Assembly (NCBI GenBank): GCA_938083085.1
Contig: CALLKX010000012.1
Coordinates: 113,761-177,760 of the forward strand
Direction of reading: 5' to 3'
Length of the DNA stretch: 64,000 nucleotides
Origin: an uncultured bacterium
Lineage (GTDB): Bacteria; Planctomycetota; UBA1135; GCA-002686595
A model generated the notes under the pieces. That model was not told the DNA's origin and searched no databases. It worked only from the letters and a program-made list of their open reading frames with translations. The position numbers and the translations under genes are program-made. Shown one piece after another: positions 51,232-59,956 of this stretch. Position 1 is the stretch's first letter; each line of letters opens with the position of its first letter.

Positions 51232-53565
51232 ATGGGAGTGAGCACAAACATCGGCCTGCGGGCCCTGCTGACCTCGCAGGCAGCCCTCGACACGATCGGG
51301 CACAACGTCTCGAACGCGACGACGGAGGGCTACAGCCGGCAGCGGGTCCTGACCTCCAGCGCGCGCCCGCTCAATCTCAGGGGCCTCCAGCTCGGGAACG
51401 GGGTCGACGCGAACGTCATCACGCGCTCCGTCGACGAGCTCCTGAACTCGCGCATCGAGGGACAGTCCTCGTCGGTGGCCAGGCTGGAGTCCCAGCTGAC
51501 AGAGATGGGCAGCGTCGAGGCGCTCCTCAACGAGCCCGGCGAGGGGGGCTTTGGCGCCCTCATGGACAGCCTCTTCAGCAGCCTGTCTCTGCTCTCCGCA
51601 AGCCCTGAGGACGTGGTCGCCCGTAACGGGGCCCTCCAGTCCTCCGAGAACATGACGCGTCGCTTTCACCAGGTGGCGGATGAGATCCAGCAGCTCCAGG
51701 GGGACGCGCAGGTCAAGGCTGGAACGCTTGTGGCGGACGTCAACCTCCTCGCGGAGCGGGTCGTCGACCTGAACCAGCAAATCACCGAGGTCGAGTCGGT
51801 CCAGGGGACCGTGGCCAATGATCTTCGGGATCAGCGTGGCGTTGCGCTGCGAGCCCTCTCCGAACGCGTCGAGATCACCGCGAGGGAGAACGCCCAGGGC
51901 GCTGTCCTCGTCCAGGTGGACGGGCAGCTGCTGGTCGGCTCCCGTTCGGTGAACCGCATGCGAGCCGAGGCGGGTCCGAAGGGCGCGATCACGCTCCAGC
52001 TTGAGAGCGGCGTCCAGCCGGTGCAGCCGCGAGCCGGTCAACTGGCCGGCGTGGTGGCCTTCTCGGAGACGTTCGCCAACGACGTCATCGACGGCTTCGA
52101 CCGGTACGCCAAGGGGATCGCGCTGGAGATGAACCGAGCCCACTCCACGGGTGTTCCGCTCGGCGGCGGGTTCAACCAGCTGCGGGGCTCCACGGCGATC
52201 GCTGACCTGGACGGGGACGGGGCCTTTGGTGACGTGCTCCTGCGCGACGCGCAGCTCCCGTTCGATGTCCAGTCTGGGGAGCTGTTCGTCCACGTGGCGG
52301 TGGACGGTGACGACAGCTTCAAGACGACCAGGCTCGAGATTGACCCGAGCCGCATGACGGTGCAGGGCTTCGCGGACGCGCTCTCCGGGATTCAGGGGCT
52401 CTCGGCCCGTATTGACACGGCCGGCCGCCTCGCCGTGGACTCCCTCTCGCAGACCAAGTTCCACTTCGGCGCCCGCCTCGATTCCTCTCCGGATGATGTC
52501 GGGACCTTCGGAGGGGAGCGCGCCTCCCACGTGAGCAGCTTTGGCGGGCCCTTTGCTATCGGCACCACGTCGACCCTGGAGCTCGTCGGTGCCGCCGGCC
52601 CGTTCACGCTGACGCTGGATCCCGCGACCTTCGACTCGGTCGGATCGCCTACGGCTCAGGAGCTCGTGGATAGCTTCAACCAGTCGCCGGACATGGCGGC
52701 GGGGAATCTCCGGGCGGTGGCCGTAGGGGATCGCATCGGCTTCCAAACGCTCAGCACCGGCGCCGCTGCCTCCTTCCAGCTCGCCGGCGGTACGGCCGCG
52801 GCCGCGCTCGGGCTCTCGGTCGGGACCTACAGCGGCCAGGAGCTTGGGGTCGAGGTCGCCGCGACGGGGACCTACGAGGGCAGCGACAACGACCGCTGGA
52901 CCTTCACTCCGGTCGGGACCGGCACCATCGGGACGACGCCGCGGCTCGAGGTCGAGGTGCGCGACGAAGCTGGCGCGCTGATCACCACGCTCGATGTTGG
53001 GGAGGGCTACGCGCCGGGGACATCGATCCCGGTCGCCGAGGGCCTCGAGGTGTCCTTCTCCGTTGGGGAGCTCAACGGCACCGCTGGCGACGCCTTCGTC
53101 ATCGACATGATCGCGGACTCGGATACGAGCGATGTCCTCGTGGCGCTCGGACTGAACAGCCTCCTCACGGGAAACGACGCGGCGACGATCAGCCTCAACG
53201 GCGACATCGTGAAGGACCCGCGTCTGTTCGCTGGCTCCTCAACGGGTGAGGACGGCGACAACGGCGCCATCCTTGCCATGCTCGACGTCCAGAGCGCCGA
53301 GATCGAGGGCCTCGATGGGACGCTCGCGACCTACTACGGGTCGCTGGTCGGCGGGGTCGGGTTCGAGATCGCTTCGACTTCGAGCGCGCTCGAGGTGGAG
53401 AGGTTCATGCTCGGCAGCCTCGAGGGGCAGCGCGAGGAGGTGTCCGGCGTCAACGTCGACGAGGAGCTCGTGAAGATGATCGAGTACGAGCAGACCTACC
53501 AGGCTGCTGCGCGCTTCCTGCAGGTCGTTGGCCAGTTGAACGACACGGTCTTGGCGCTCGTTTGA
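51232..53565 (+). CDS. flgK: Flagellar hook-associated protein 1, FlgK
   Basis: The 777 aa protein joins hook to filament. The N-terminal MGVSTNIGLRALLTSQAALD with TIGHNVSNATTEGYSRQRV and the C-terminal SGVNVDEELVKMIEYEQTYQ to LNDTVLAL are FlgK hallmarks. The central region (about 300-650) is longer than in E. coli FlgK (~547 aa) and consists of surface-exposed beta-rich repeats. It starts one base after flgN and is followed by flgL after 13 bases. Confidence 0.94.
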   Translation: MGVSTNIGLRALLTSQAALDTIGHNVSNATTEGYSRQRVLTSSARPLNLRGLQLGNGVDANVITRSVDELLNSRIEGQSSSVARLESQLTEMGSVEALLNEPGEGGFGALMDSLFSSLSLLSASPEDVVARNGALQSSENMTRRFHQVADEIQQLQGDAQVKAGTLVADVNLLAERVVDLNQQITEVESVQGTVANDLRDQRGVALRALSERVEITARENAQGAVLVQVDGQLLVGSRSVNRMRAEAGPKGAITLQLESGVQPVQPRAGQLAGVVAFSETFANDVIDGFDRYAKGIALEMNRAHSTGVPLGGGFNQLRGSTAIADLDGDGAFGDVLLRDAQLPFDVQSGELFVHVAVDGDDSFKTTRLEIDPSRMTVQGFADALSGIQGLSARIDTAGRLAVDSLSQTKFHFGARLDSSPDDVGTFGGERASHVSSFGGPFAIGTTSTLELVGAAGPFTLTLDPATFDSVGSPTAQELVDSFNQSPDMAAGNLRAVAVGDRIGFQTLSTGAAASFQLAGGTAAAALGLSVGTYSGQELGVEVAATGTYEGSDNDRWTFTPVGTGTIGTTPRLEVEVRDEAGALITTLDVGEGYAPGTSIPVAEGLEVSFSVGELNGTAGDAFVIDMIADSDTSDVLVALGLNSLLTGNDAATISLNGDIVKDPRLFAGSSTGEDGDNGAILAMLDVQSAEIEGLDGTLATYYGSLVGGVGFEIASTSSALEVERFMLGSLEGQREEVSGVNVDEELVKMIEYEQTYQAAARFLQVVGQLNDTVLALV

Positions 53566-53578
53566 GCGAGGAAAACAC

Positions 53579-54994
53579 ATGAGTATTCGACCGACACAAG
53601 GGCGCATCTTTGACCTCGTACAGCAGGGCATCGAGCGCAATACATCGCGCCTGATCCGCGCTCAGGAGCAGGCCTCCAGCGGCCGCCGGATCGTGCGGGC
53701 CTCGGACGACCCCGTGGGGACGTCCGTCTCCCTCTCGCTCCGGCGTCAGCGCGGGGCCATCGAGGCTTATTCCACGTCGACGGCGTCGGCGAAGCCGGTC
53801 GTCGAGCAGGCCTCGTCACGGCTCCAGGACGGCGTGAACGTGGTCGCAGACATCCGAGCCCTGATGATCCAGGGCATGAACGGTGCGTTGAGCGCCGGGG
53901 ACCGGGGGGCAGTCGCGAACCAGCTTGAACTCCTCGAGGCGCAGCTGCTCGACATTGCCAACACCCGGAGCGGCGACCGGTTCCTCTTCAGCGGGACCGC
54001 GACTGACGAGCGCCCGTTCATGGAGGAGACCGTCGGCGGCGAGGCAGCGATCGTGTTCCGAGGCAACGCTCAGCGGCAGCTCATTCAGACCGGGCGGGAC
54101 GCGGACGTGGCGATCAACGTCTCCGGTCAGGAGGTCTTCTCGAAGTTCGCCTACACCGACACCACCCTGACCTCGACCACCGGGATCAAGAGCGGGGCAA
54201 CGGCCGACTCTGGCTCAGGCTACGCCGAGCTGATCGTCCAGCAGAACGGGACCACCGGCGCCATGGGCGCGGGGATCACGCTCGTGGACGCCGCGGACAC
54301 GCTGGTCGGGACCCAGGCGCTGAACGTGGACGGAGGGGCGAGGACGGTGCAGCTGGGCACCGGTCAGGTGCTCGACATCCCAACGCCGGCGCCCTCCATG
54401 ATGACCGTGCGGGATGAGAACGGCGCGACCGTGGAACTCGACCTCAGCGCGTGGGGTGGTGGGAACCTCAACACCTCCCTCACTGGCGCGGCGTCGGTCT
54501 CCCTCGACGGCGCGAGCTTCACGCCGGTCAACCTGACCGAGACGGATCTGCTGCTCAGGAGCCAGAGCACCGGCGCGCGCATGCACGTGGATACCACTGG
54601 CTTGAAGGTCGCCGGCAGCGACCTGGTCACGTTCGCCGGGACCCCCAGCGTGTTCGACACGATCCGCGGTGTGGTGGCGGACCTGCGCATGCCGGAGGGC
54701 ACGGATCGGCTCATGCTCTCCGAACGCCTCCAGACCCGCCTGGGTGAACTGGACCGCAGCGAGGGCGACATGATCGTGGCGCTCGGCCGGCTGGGCACCG
54801 CCGCGCAGCAGATCGATATCGCCTCCTCCCGGCTCGAAGACCTGGACGTCTCGGTGAGGAGCCTCATCTCGAACGTCGAGGACGCTGACTTCGCCGACGT
54901 GGCGCTCGACCTTCAGCGCTCGGAGCAGACGCTCATGCTCGCCCAGGCCACAGGCTCGCGCCTTCTGCAGCAGAGCCTGCTGCGCTACCTCTGA
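53579..54994 (+). CDS. flgL: Flagellar hook-associated protein 3, FlgL
   Basis: The 471 aa hook-filament junction protein is flagellin-like at both ends: SIRPTQGRIFDLVQQGIERN and RLIRAQEQASSGRRIVRASDDP at the N-terminus, SRLEDLDVSVRSLISNVEDA and DLQRSEQTLMLAQATGSRLL at the C-terminus. The central domain (~200-380) is a beta-rich insertion. Flagellin itself is not in this window. Cotranscribed with flgK. Confidence 0.93.
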   Translation: MSIRPTQGRIFDLVQQGIERNTSRLIRAQEQASSGRRIVRASDDPVGTSVSLSLRRQRGAIEAYSTSTASAKPVVEQASSRLQDGVNVVADIRALMIQGMNGALSAGDRGAVANQLELLEAQLLDIANTRSGDRFLFSGTATDERPFMEETVGGEAAIVFRGNAQRQLIQTGRDADVAINVSGQEVFSKFAYTDTTLTSTTGIKSGATADSGSGYAELIVQQNGTTGAMGAGITLVDAADTLVGTQALNVDGGARTVQLGTGQVLDIPTPAPSMMTVRDENGATVELDLSAWGGGNLNTSLTGAASVSLDGASFTPVNLTETDLLLRSQSTGARMHVDTTGLKVAGSDLVTFAGTPSVFDTIRGVVADLRMPEGTDRLMLSERLQTRLGELDRSEGDMIVALGRLGTAAQQIDIASSRLEDLDVSVRSLISNVEDADFADVALDLQRSEQTLMLAQATGSRLLQQSLLRYL

Positions 54995-55025
54995 TTCGTC
55001 CCCGAAACCTCTCAAGGAATATTCA

Positions 55026-55352
55026 ATGTCGATCGATCCCAGGATCCAGAGCAGCGCGGAAGCCACCGTCGAGGGTGGGGCGCGAACTCAGCAACCTGAT
55101 GCGAAGGCCGGCGCGGCTTTCAGGGCCGTTCTTGAGCGGCTGGAGGAGAAGACTCGAGCTCTCGGAGAAGCCTCCGAGAACCTCGACGACCCCAGCCGGC
55201 TAGGGGACGCCGTTCTGAGCGCGCGGGCCTCCGTGGAGGAGGCTGTCTCGCTCGGAACCGAGCTGATTGAGGCCTACCGGGCTTCAAGCCAGCGAAGCAA
55301 TCACGAGGCGCAGAGCGCCGCATCCGACTCTCTCAACGACGCAGACCAATGA
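55026..55352 (+). CDS. Small helical protein, possibly FliE-like
   Basis: The 108 aa protein (31 bases after flgL) has a disordered N-terminus and then a predicted helical segment AAFRAVLERLEEKTRALGEASENL, followed by AVLSARASVEEAVSLGTELIEAYRASSQ. The layout and the ending ELIEAYR resemble FliE, the MS-ring/rod junction protein (VRNKLVEAYQEIMRM), but the match is weak and fliE normally sits with flgB and flgC. It may instead be an unrelated flagellar export chaperone. Its stop overlaps the next gene by four bases, so it is cotranscribed. Confidence 0.55.
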   Translation: MSIDPRIQSSAEATVEGGARTQQPDAKAGAAFRAVLERLEEKTRALGEASENLDDPSRLGDAVLSARASVEEAVSLGTELIEAYRASSQRSNHEAQSAASDSLNDADQ

Positions 55353-56425
55353 TGACCACGCCGATGACCAGCCAGCCTGAGGCTGCGCTTCAACTCATGG
55401 AAGCCGTCCTGCGAGACGGTCGTCCGATGGCAGCTGAGTACGCTCAGATCTTCGGTTCCGGGGCCTCCGGGCACGTGGAGACCATCGAGGAGGAGGGCGA
55501 GATCGTCTCCACCTGCGCGTGGATCCGGCGTGACCTCCTCGTCGGAGGGCTGGAGCTGCCCGTGGCCTTTGTCGGGTCCGTGGCCACCCAGGTCAACCAT
55601 CGCGGGAAGGGCCACGGTACAGCCGTGGTGGAGCGGGCAATCGCCCGCGCTGCCGAGGACGGGGCGGCGATCGCCTTGCTCTGGGCGGACGAGTCGGCGT
55701 GGTATCAGTCGCGCGGCTGGGTGCCCCTGGGGACCGAGAACGTCTTCGTGGTCAACGGCAACAACGCCTTCCTGCTGCCTGACGCCGAGGGGGTGCGCCC
55801 CATGGAGGCGCGCGACGTACCCGCGGTTCACGGGCTCTATTGCACGCATGACTCGCGAGTCGATCGCTCGGAGGCCGAGACGGGCTCGATCTTGACCACC
55901 CCTGGTCTCCGGGCCCTCGTCCGCGAGGTCGACGGAGAGGTCACCGGTTACGCCTGCGTCGGCAGGGGCGAGGACCTCGTGCACTGCGTACACGAGTGGG
56001 GAGGGACGCCCGAGCAGGTGCTGCCCCTCATCGCCGGCCACTGGGAGGCGACGAGCGAGGAGTCAGACCGGCTCTTCGTGATGGTCCCTGAGTCCGAGGC
56101 CGACTTCACCGCCTACTTCACCTTCATTCGTTCGCTCGGCGCCAAGGGCATCCTCGCCATGGCTCGGATCGGCGACCTCGGCGCGGTCGCGCGGGTCTTT
56201 GAACGGCTGACCCCCGAGGAGGTCACCGTTGAGACCGTGGGCGACCGCTCCATCGCGCTGAACGGCCCGTCCGGTCGGATCACGCTGAGCGATCACGAGA
56301 TCCTGCTCGCCCTCTGCCCGCCCCGTGGTGACAAGCGCGTCACCGAGGTGGTCGAGGCGGAGATCGGCGTCGATCTCCCGTTGCTCCCGATCGAGCCGTA
56401 CGCCTGGGGCCTCGACTCCATCTGA
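55349..56425 (+). CDS. GNAT-family acetyltransferase at the end of the flagellar operon
   Basis: The 358 aa protein has an N-terminal GNAT domain (about residues 10-145): LELPVAFVGSVATQVNHRGK followed by GHGTAVVERAIARAAEDGAA, the acetyl-CoA loop (R/Q-x-x-G-x-G/A) in QVNHRGKGHG, and the motif YQSRGWVPLG. Residues ~150-260 look like a second, degenerate GNAT or SCP2-type half as in Eis-like enzymes, and the C-terminal ~95 residues are unassigned. The operon position suggests a flagellin or flagellar protein/glycan modification role, but an unrelated acceptor is equally possible. A strong hairpin follows. Confidence 0.82.
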   Translation: MMTTPMTSQPEAALQLMEAVLRDGRPMAAEYAQIFGSGASGHVETIEEEGEIVSTCAWIRRDLLVGGLELPVAFVGSVATQVNHRGKGHGTAVVERAIARAAEDGAAIALLWADESAWYQSRGWVPLGTENVFVVNGNNAFLLPDAEGVRPMEARDVPAVHGLYCTHDSRVDRSEAETGSILTTPGLRALVREVDGEVTGYACVGRGEDLVHCVHEWGGTPEQVLPLIAGHWEATSEESDRLFVMVPESEADFTAYFTFIRSLGAKGILAMARIGDLGAVARVFERLTPEEVTVETVGDRSIALNGPSGRITLSDHEILLALCPPRGDKRVTEVVEAEIGVDLPLLPIEPYAWGLDSI

Positions 56426-56436
56426 GGCTCCCATTA

Positions 56437-56452
56437 CGCCGTGTACACGGCG
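56437..56452. repeat. Perfect 16-base palindrome
   Basis: CGCCGTGTACACGGCG is a self-complementary sequence with no loop, 12 bases after the GNAT stop codon and 8 bases before the larger hairpin at 56460-56507. It may be part of the terminator or a protein-binding site. Confidence 0.5.
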
Positions 56453-56459
56453 AATGCCA

Positions 56460-56507
56460 AGCGCCCCGCAGCGCCGCGACCGTCCGGTCACGGTCCTGCG
56501 GGGCGCT
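56460..56507. terminator. Long hairpin ending the flagellar operon
   Basis: Perfect 12-base arms AGCGCCCCGCAG and CTGCGGGGCGCT enclose a 24-base loop that itself pairs (GACCGT with ACGGTC). It separates the plus-strand flagellar operon from the minus-strand gene ending at 56521. No T tract. Confidence 0.65.
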
Positions 56508-56520
56508 CGACGTCCTGGGA

Positions 56521-57300
56521 TCACCGCACCCGCGGGGGCTCCTCCTCGAGCGGCCCGTCCCGGATCACCGCCCCGAGGCCGGCCAGCAGGGCTGGGCCGG
56601 TCTGCTCTGGCGGCGACCCACGGAGAAACTCGAGGGTCAGGATGGGCTGGCCCCGGTCGCGGCCCATCCATGACCCGAGGGAGCCGGGCGTGGCGTAGCC
56701 CATGGAGGGCTTGACGAACCACGGAGCGCCGGCGGCGGCGGCGAAGCGCCGGGCGAGACCCTCGGCAGGGCCGTCGTAGTTCACGAAGGGACCCGAGGAG
56801 GTGGAGTGCAGCACGACCACGAGGTCCGGGTTGAACTGGACCAGGTCCCGATAGACGTGTCCCACGCCAGGCTCGCTCAGGGGCCGAGGCCCCCGCGACT
56901 GTGCGGCGGTGAAGCTGGAGGCTGGCCAGTTGCGATTGGGATCCACGCCGGCGGAGGTCCCTCGACGATGGGCTGCGGTGCCGTCCGGGTTGACGTCCTC
57001 GTAGAGCCGGATGTCCGCGGGCTGCAGTGCGAGCATCGCGACCAGCTCCGGCACGTGCCTCAGGCCCTCCTGCTCCGTGCCATGGATGCCCGCGATGACC
57101 GCAACGCGCTGACCGCCGACCCCGAGATCTCGCGCCCGCAACGGGCGTCCCTCTCGGCTGGTGCCGAGCTCCCTCCAAGGGGAATCAGGGCTCGCGGAGA
57201 GGCTGGAGGTCGTGGGGGGTGGGTGGAAGGCGCACCCCGCGACGGCCAGCAGCGCGGATGCGACCGCGGCGCCTCGGCGCCATCCCCTCACTCGTAACAC
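56521..57300 (-). CDS. M14-type amidase lipoprotein (MpaA-like)
   Basis: The 259 aa protein has a lipoprotein signal (ALLAVAGC, Cys 23), so it sits in the envelope. Its core matches the short M14 branch of murein peptide amidase A / succinylglutamate desuccinylase-like zinc enzymes: zinc ligands in GIHGTEQEG (H-x-x-E), the NPDGT and VDPNRNWP motif, the third ligand in VVLHSTSSGPF, and the catalytic Glu in LTLEFLRGSPP. It would remove terminal residues from peptidoglycan peptides. Its first 13 bases overlap the end of gmhA, so the two are translationally coupled. Confidence 0.8.
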   Translation of the reverse strand: MLRVRGWRRGAAVASALLAVAGCAFHPPPTTSSLSASPDSPWRELGTSREGRPLRARDLGVGGQRVAVIAGIHGTEQEGLRHVPELVAMLALQPADIRLYEDVNPDGTAAHRRGTSAGVDPNRNWPASSFTAAQSRGPRPLSEPGVGHVYRDLVQFNPDLVVVLHSTSSGPFVNYDGPAEGLARRFAAAAGAPWFVKPSMGYATPGSLGSWMGRDRGQPILTLEFLRGSPPEQTGPALLAGLGAVIRDGPLEEEPPRVR

Positions 57301-57887
57301 CCAGGGAACATCGATCGCTCCACCGTCTCGATCGCGATGTGGATGATCTTGATGTGAAGCTCCTGGATCCGGTCCGAGGTCTTCGCGACGGGGACGATGA
57401 TCGCGAGGTCGGCCAGGTCCTTCATCCTCCCGCCGTCCTTGCCGAGGAGCGCGACGGACGGAATGCCCATCCGGCGCGCTTCTTCCAGCGCTCGGATCGT
57501 ATTCGGCGAATCGCCGCTGGTGGAGAGGCAGACCAGGAGGTCTCCCGCCCGCCCGTGGGCCTGGACCGACCGAGCGAAGACCTCGTCATAGCCGAAGTCG
57601 TTGGCGATGCAGGAGAGCTGGCTCGGATCGGAGAAGGCGATGGCGGGGAGGGCGCTCCGGTCTCCGCGGAACCGGCCGGTCCACTCCTCAGCGAAGTGCA
57701 TGGCGTCGCACATGGAGCCGCCGTTGCCGCACGCCAGCAGCCTGCCGCCCCCGGCCAGAGCCGCCTCGCAGCGCTGGGCGAACTGTCCGACGGCCTGGAT
57801 CAGGGCGGGGTCGGAGAGGAACGCGTCGAGGGTGGCCCGAGCCTCTTCGAATGAGGCCCGGACGGCGTGGTCTTGGGGGGACGTCAT
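57288..57887 (-). CDS. gmhA: Sedoheptulose-7-phosphate isomerase (phosphoheptose isomerase)
   Basis: Makes D-glycero-D-manno-heptose-7-phosphate, first step of ADP-heptose synthesis for the LPS inner core. The 199 aa SIS-fold enzyme has GGGRLLACGNGGSMCDAMHF, the catalytic AEEWTGRFRGDRSALPAIA, the AIAFSDP, and the LLVCLSTSGDSPNTIRALEEA loop. Length and motifs are standard. It implies an outer membrane with heptose-containing LPS. It follows hemL by 48 bases and overlaps the downstream amidase gene. Confidence 0.95.
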   Translation of the reverse strand: MTSPQDHAVRASFEEARATLDAFLSDPALIQAVGQFAQRCEAALAGGGRLLACGNGGSMCDAMHFAEEWTGRFRGDRSALPAIAFSDPSQLSCIANDFGYDEVFARSVQAHGRAGDLLVCLSTSGDSPNTIRALEEARRMGIPSVALLGKDGGRMKDLADLAIIVPVAKTSDRIQELHIKIIHIAIETVERSMFPGCYE

Positions 57888-57935
57888 GGTCCGATCCTAC
57901 CCTCCCGGAGCGAGATCGCCTCGCCCCCGTCGCGC

Positions 57936-59237
57936 TCAGGCGATGGCGGCGAAGCTGGCGTCCGCTGCGTCGAGGACGCGGTCGAGGACGCCGCGGTCGT
58001 GCTCCACGGAGAGGAAGAAGGCCTCGTAGGGAGACGGGGGCATCAGGACGCCGCGGGAGAGCATCTCATTGAAGAAGCGGACCCAGCCTTCTCGGTCGGT
58101 GGCCGTGACGTCGGTGAGGTTTCGCGGCATCACCGGGGAGAAGTAGGGGCACATCATCGATCCGATGCGGCCGACGGTGAGCACGCGGCCGTGCCGTGCG
58201 GCGATCTCCATCAGGCCCGTCGCGAGCTGGGAGCCCGCCGCCTCGAGGGCCTCGTAGATGCCGTCGCGGCCGAGGATCTCCAGGGTCTTGCGCCCCGCAG
58301 CCACCGCGAGCGGGTTCCCGCTCAGGGTGCCTGCTTGGTACATGGGCCCCGCGGGCGCCACCTGCTGCATGAGGTCTCGGCGGCCGCCGTAGGCGCCGAC
58401 CGGGAGCCCACCGCCGATGATCTTGCCCAGGGTGATCAGGTCGCAGCGGACCTCGGTGAAGTCCTGGAAGCCGCCGCGAGCCACGCGGAAGCCGGTCATC
58501 ACCTCGTCAAACACGAGCAGCGCGCCGGACACGTCGCAGTGGGCCCGAAGCCCCTCGAGGAAGCCGGCGTCAGGGGGGATGGTCCCCATGTTCCCGGCCA
58601 CCGGTTCCACGAAGACCGCGGAGATCTCGGGGCCGTGCTGGTCGAAGACCGCCTTGACCGAATCGAGGTCGTTGTACACGGCTACCAGGCTGTTCTCCGC
58701 CGTGGAGCGGGTCACGCCGGGGGAGTCCGGCGCGCCGAGGGTGAGGGCGCCGCTGCCCGCAGCCACGAGGAACGAGTCGCCGTGCCCGTGGTAGCAGCCC
58801 TCGAACTTCAGGATCTTCTCGCGGCCCGTCGCGGCCCGCGCGAGGCGGGCGGCGGACATGGTCGCCTCCGTTCCGGAGTTGACGAGCCGGACCATCTCGA
58901 CCGAGTGGACGCGGCCGCAGATATCGCGGGCCATGTCCAGCTCGCCTCGGGTGGGAGCGCCGAAGGTGGTGCCCCCGTCGACGGCCTCATGGAGAGCGGC
59001 CCGCACCTCGGCGTTGCCATGCCCGAGGATGAGGGGGCCGTAGGAGCCGACGAGGTCGACGTACTCATTGCCATCCTCGTCCCACACGAGGGGCCCCTTT
59101 CCGCGGACGAGGTGAGGTGGGACGCCGCCGACGCTCCCGTACGCTCGGACGGGGCTGTTCACGCCCCCCGGGATGAGCTCCTTGGCGGCGGCGAAGATCT
59201 CCTCGCTACGGGTTCTGACGAAGTGCTGCTGGTTCAC
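57936..59237 (-). CDS. hemL: Glutamate-1-semialdehyde 2,1-aminomutase
   Basis: The PLP enzyme converts glutamate-1-semialdehyde to 5-aminolevulinate in the C5 heme pathway. The 433 aa protein has EIFAAAKELIPGGVNSPVRA, the PLP-phosphate region VNSGTEATMSAARLARAATG, YHGHGDSFLVAAGSGALTLG, the PLP lysine within DLITLGKIIGGGLPVGAYGG, and YQAGTLSGNPLAVAAG. It works after HemA, also encoded here. Its first four bases overlap the hemD stop (ATGA). Confidence 0.96.
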   Translation of the reverse strand: MNQQHFVRTRSEEIFAAAKELIPGGVNSPVRAYGSVGGVPPHLVRGKGPLVWDEDGNEYVDLVGSYGPLILGHGNAEVRAALHEAVDGGTTFGAPTRGELDMARDICGRVHSVEMVRLVNSGTEATMSAARLARAATGREKILKFEGCYHGHGDSFLVAAGSGALTLGAPDSPGVTRSTAENSLVAVYNDLDSVKAVFDQHGPEISAVFVEPVAGNMGTIPPDAGFLEGLRAHCDVSGALLVFDEVMTGFRVARGGFQDFTEVRCDLITLGKIIGGGLPVGAYGGRRDLMQQVAPAGPMYQAGTLSGNPLAVAAGRKTLEILGRDGIYEALEAAGSQLATGLMEIAARHGRVLTVGRIGSMMCPYFSPVMPRNLTDVTATDREGWVRFFNEMLSRGVLMPPSPYEAFFLSVEHDRGVLDRVLDAADASFAAIA

Positions 59238-59956
59238 CCGCGAAGTGTAGCGAGAGCGTCGACGAGTGCGCTTGGAGTGGGCCGGGGGAGCCGCAAGAGC
59301 TTCTGGAATCTCGAGTACGAGCCGGCCAGTTCGGACTGGGTGGTGGAACCGATGGCGATCGCGGCGACGCGGGGTGCGTCAGCCATCCGCAGCCAGGCGC
59401 GTACGGCTGAGGGGCTGGCGAAGAAGGCGGCGTCGAGGGGCGACGGTGGTTCGGCGCCGGCCACCTCCTCGGAGCGATAGGCCACGGGGTCCTCCACGAT
59501 CCGGCCGGCGACGACCAGGTGTTCCCTCAGGTCGGACGCGAGGTCGCCCCGCGGCCAGAGAATTCGAGCCCCAGGCTGCGTCGCCTTGGCGATCGAGGCG
59601 GCCAGGGGGGCGGCCCCGCTCTCCTCAGCGCGCCCCACGAGGACCGGATCGACGCCTGCCTGTCGCAGGGCGCGGGCCGTGGCCAGGCCGATCGCCGCAT
59701 GGGGTGCCTCGCGCACGTCGACACGCTGCGTCCAGAGCCGCCGCAGGGCCGGGATAGCGTTCTGACTGGTGACCGCGACCATGGCTGGGAGCATGGTCAC
59801 TCCGGCGGGCTCGATGGGCCGGCCGACCACCCGAACCAGCGGGCAGTGAACGGGCTCCCAGCTCCCCGTCGCCTCGACGGCGTCGATCCATCTCGCCGCG
59901 GCCCGCGGTGTGGAAGGGCCCGTCAGGCACACTCTCGGCAACCGGCCAGCGCTCAT
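59234..59956 (-). CDS. hemD: Uroporphyrinogen-III synthase
   Basis: The 240 aa protein closes hydroxymethylbilane into uroporphyrinogen III with inversion of ring D. The HemD family is weakly conserved, and the match rests on the overall pattern VCLTGPSTPRAAARWIDAVE, VAVTSQNAIPALRRLW, and the C-terminal half FFASPSAVRAWLRMADAPRV with AIGSTTQSEL, plus strict context. It overlaps hemC by four bases and hemL by four bases, which gives a hemC-hemD-hemL operon. Confidence 0.88.
   Translation of the reverse strand: MSAGRLPRVCLTGPSTPRAAARWIDAVEATGSWEPVHCPLVRVVGRPIEPAGVTMLPAMVAVTSQNAIPALRRLWTQRVDVREAPHAAIGLATARALRQAGVDPVLVGRAEESGAAPLAASIAKATQPGARILWPRGDLASDLREHLVVAGRIVEDPVAYRSEEVAGAEPPSPLDAAFFASPSAVRAWLRMADAPRVAAIAIGSTTQSELAGSYSRFQKLLRLPRPTPSALVDALATLRG

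Noticed and set aside
53533..53560. Third sigma-54 site before flgL
   Set aside because: TTGGCG is followed by GC at an 11-base spacing instead of 10 and the rest does not match; flgL is cotranscribed with flgK.
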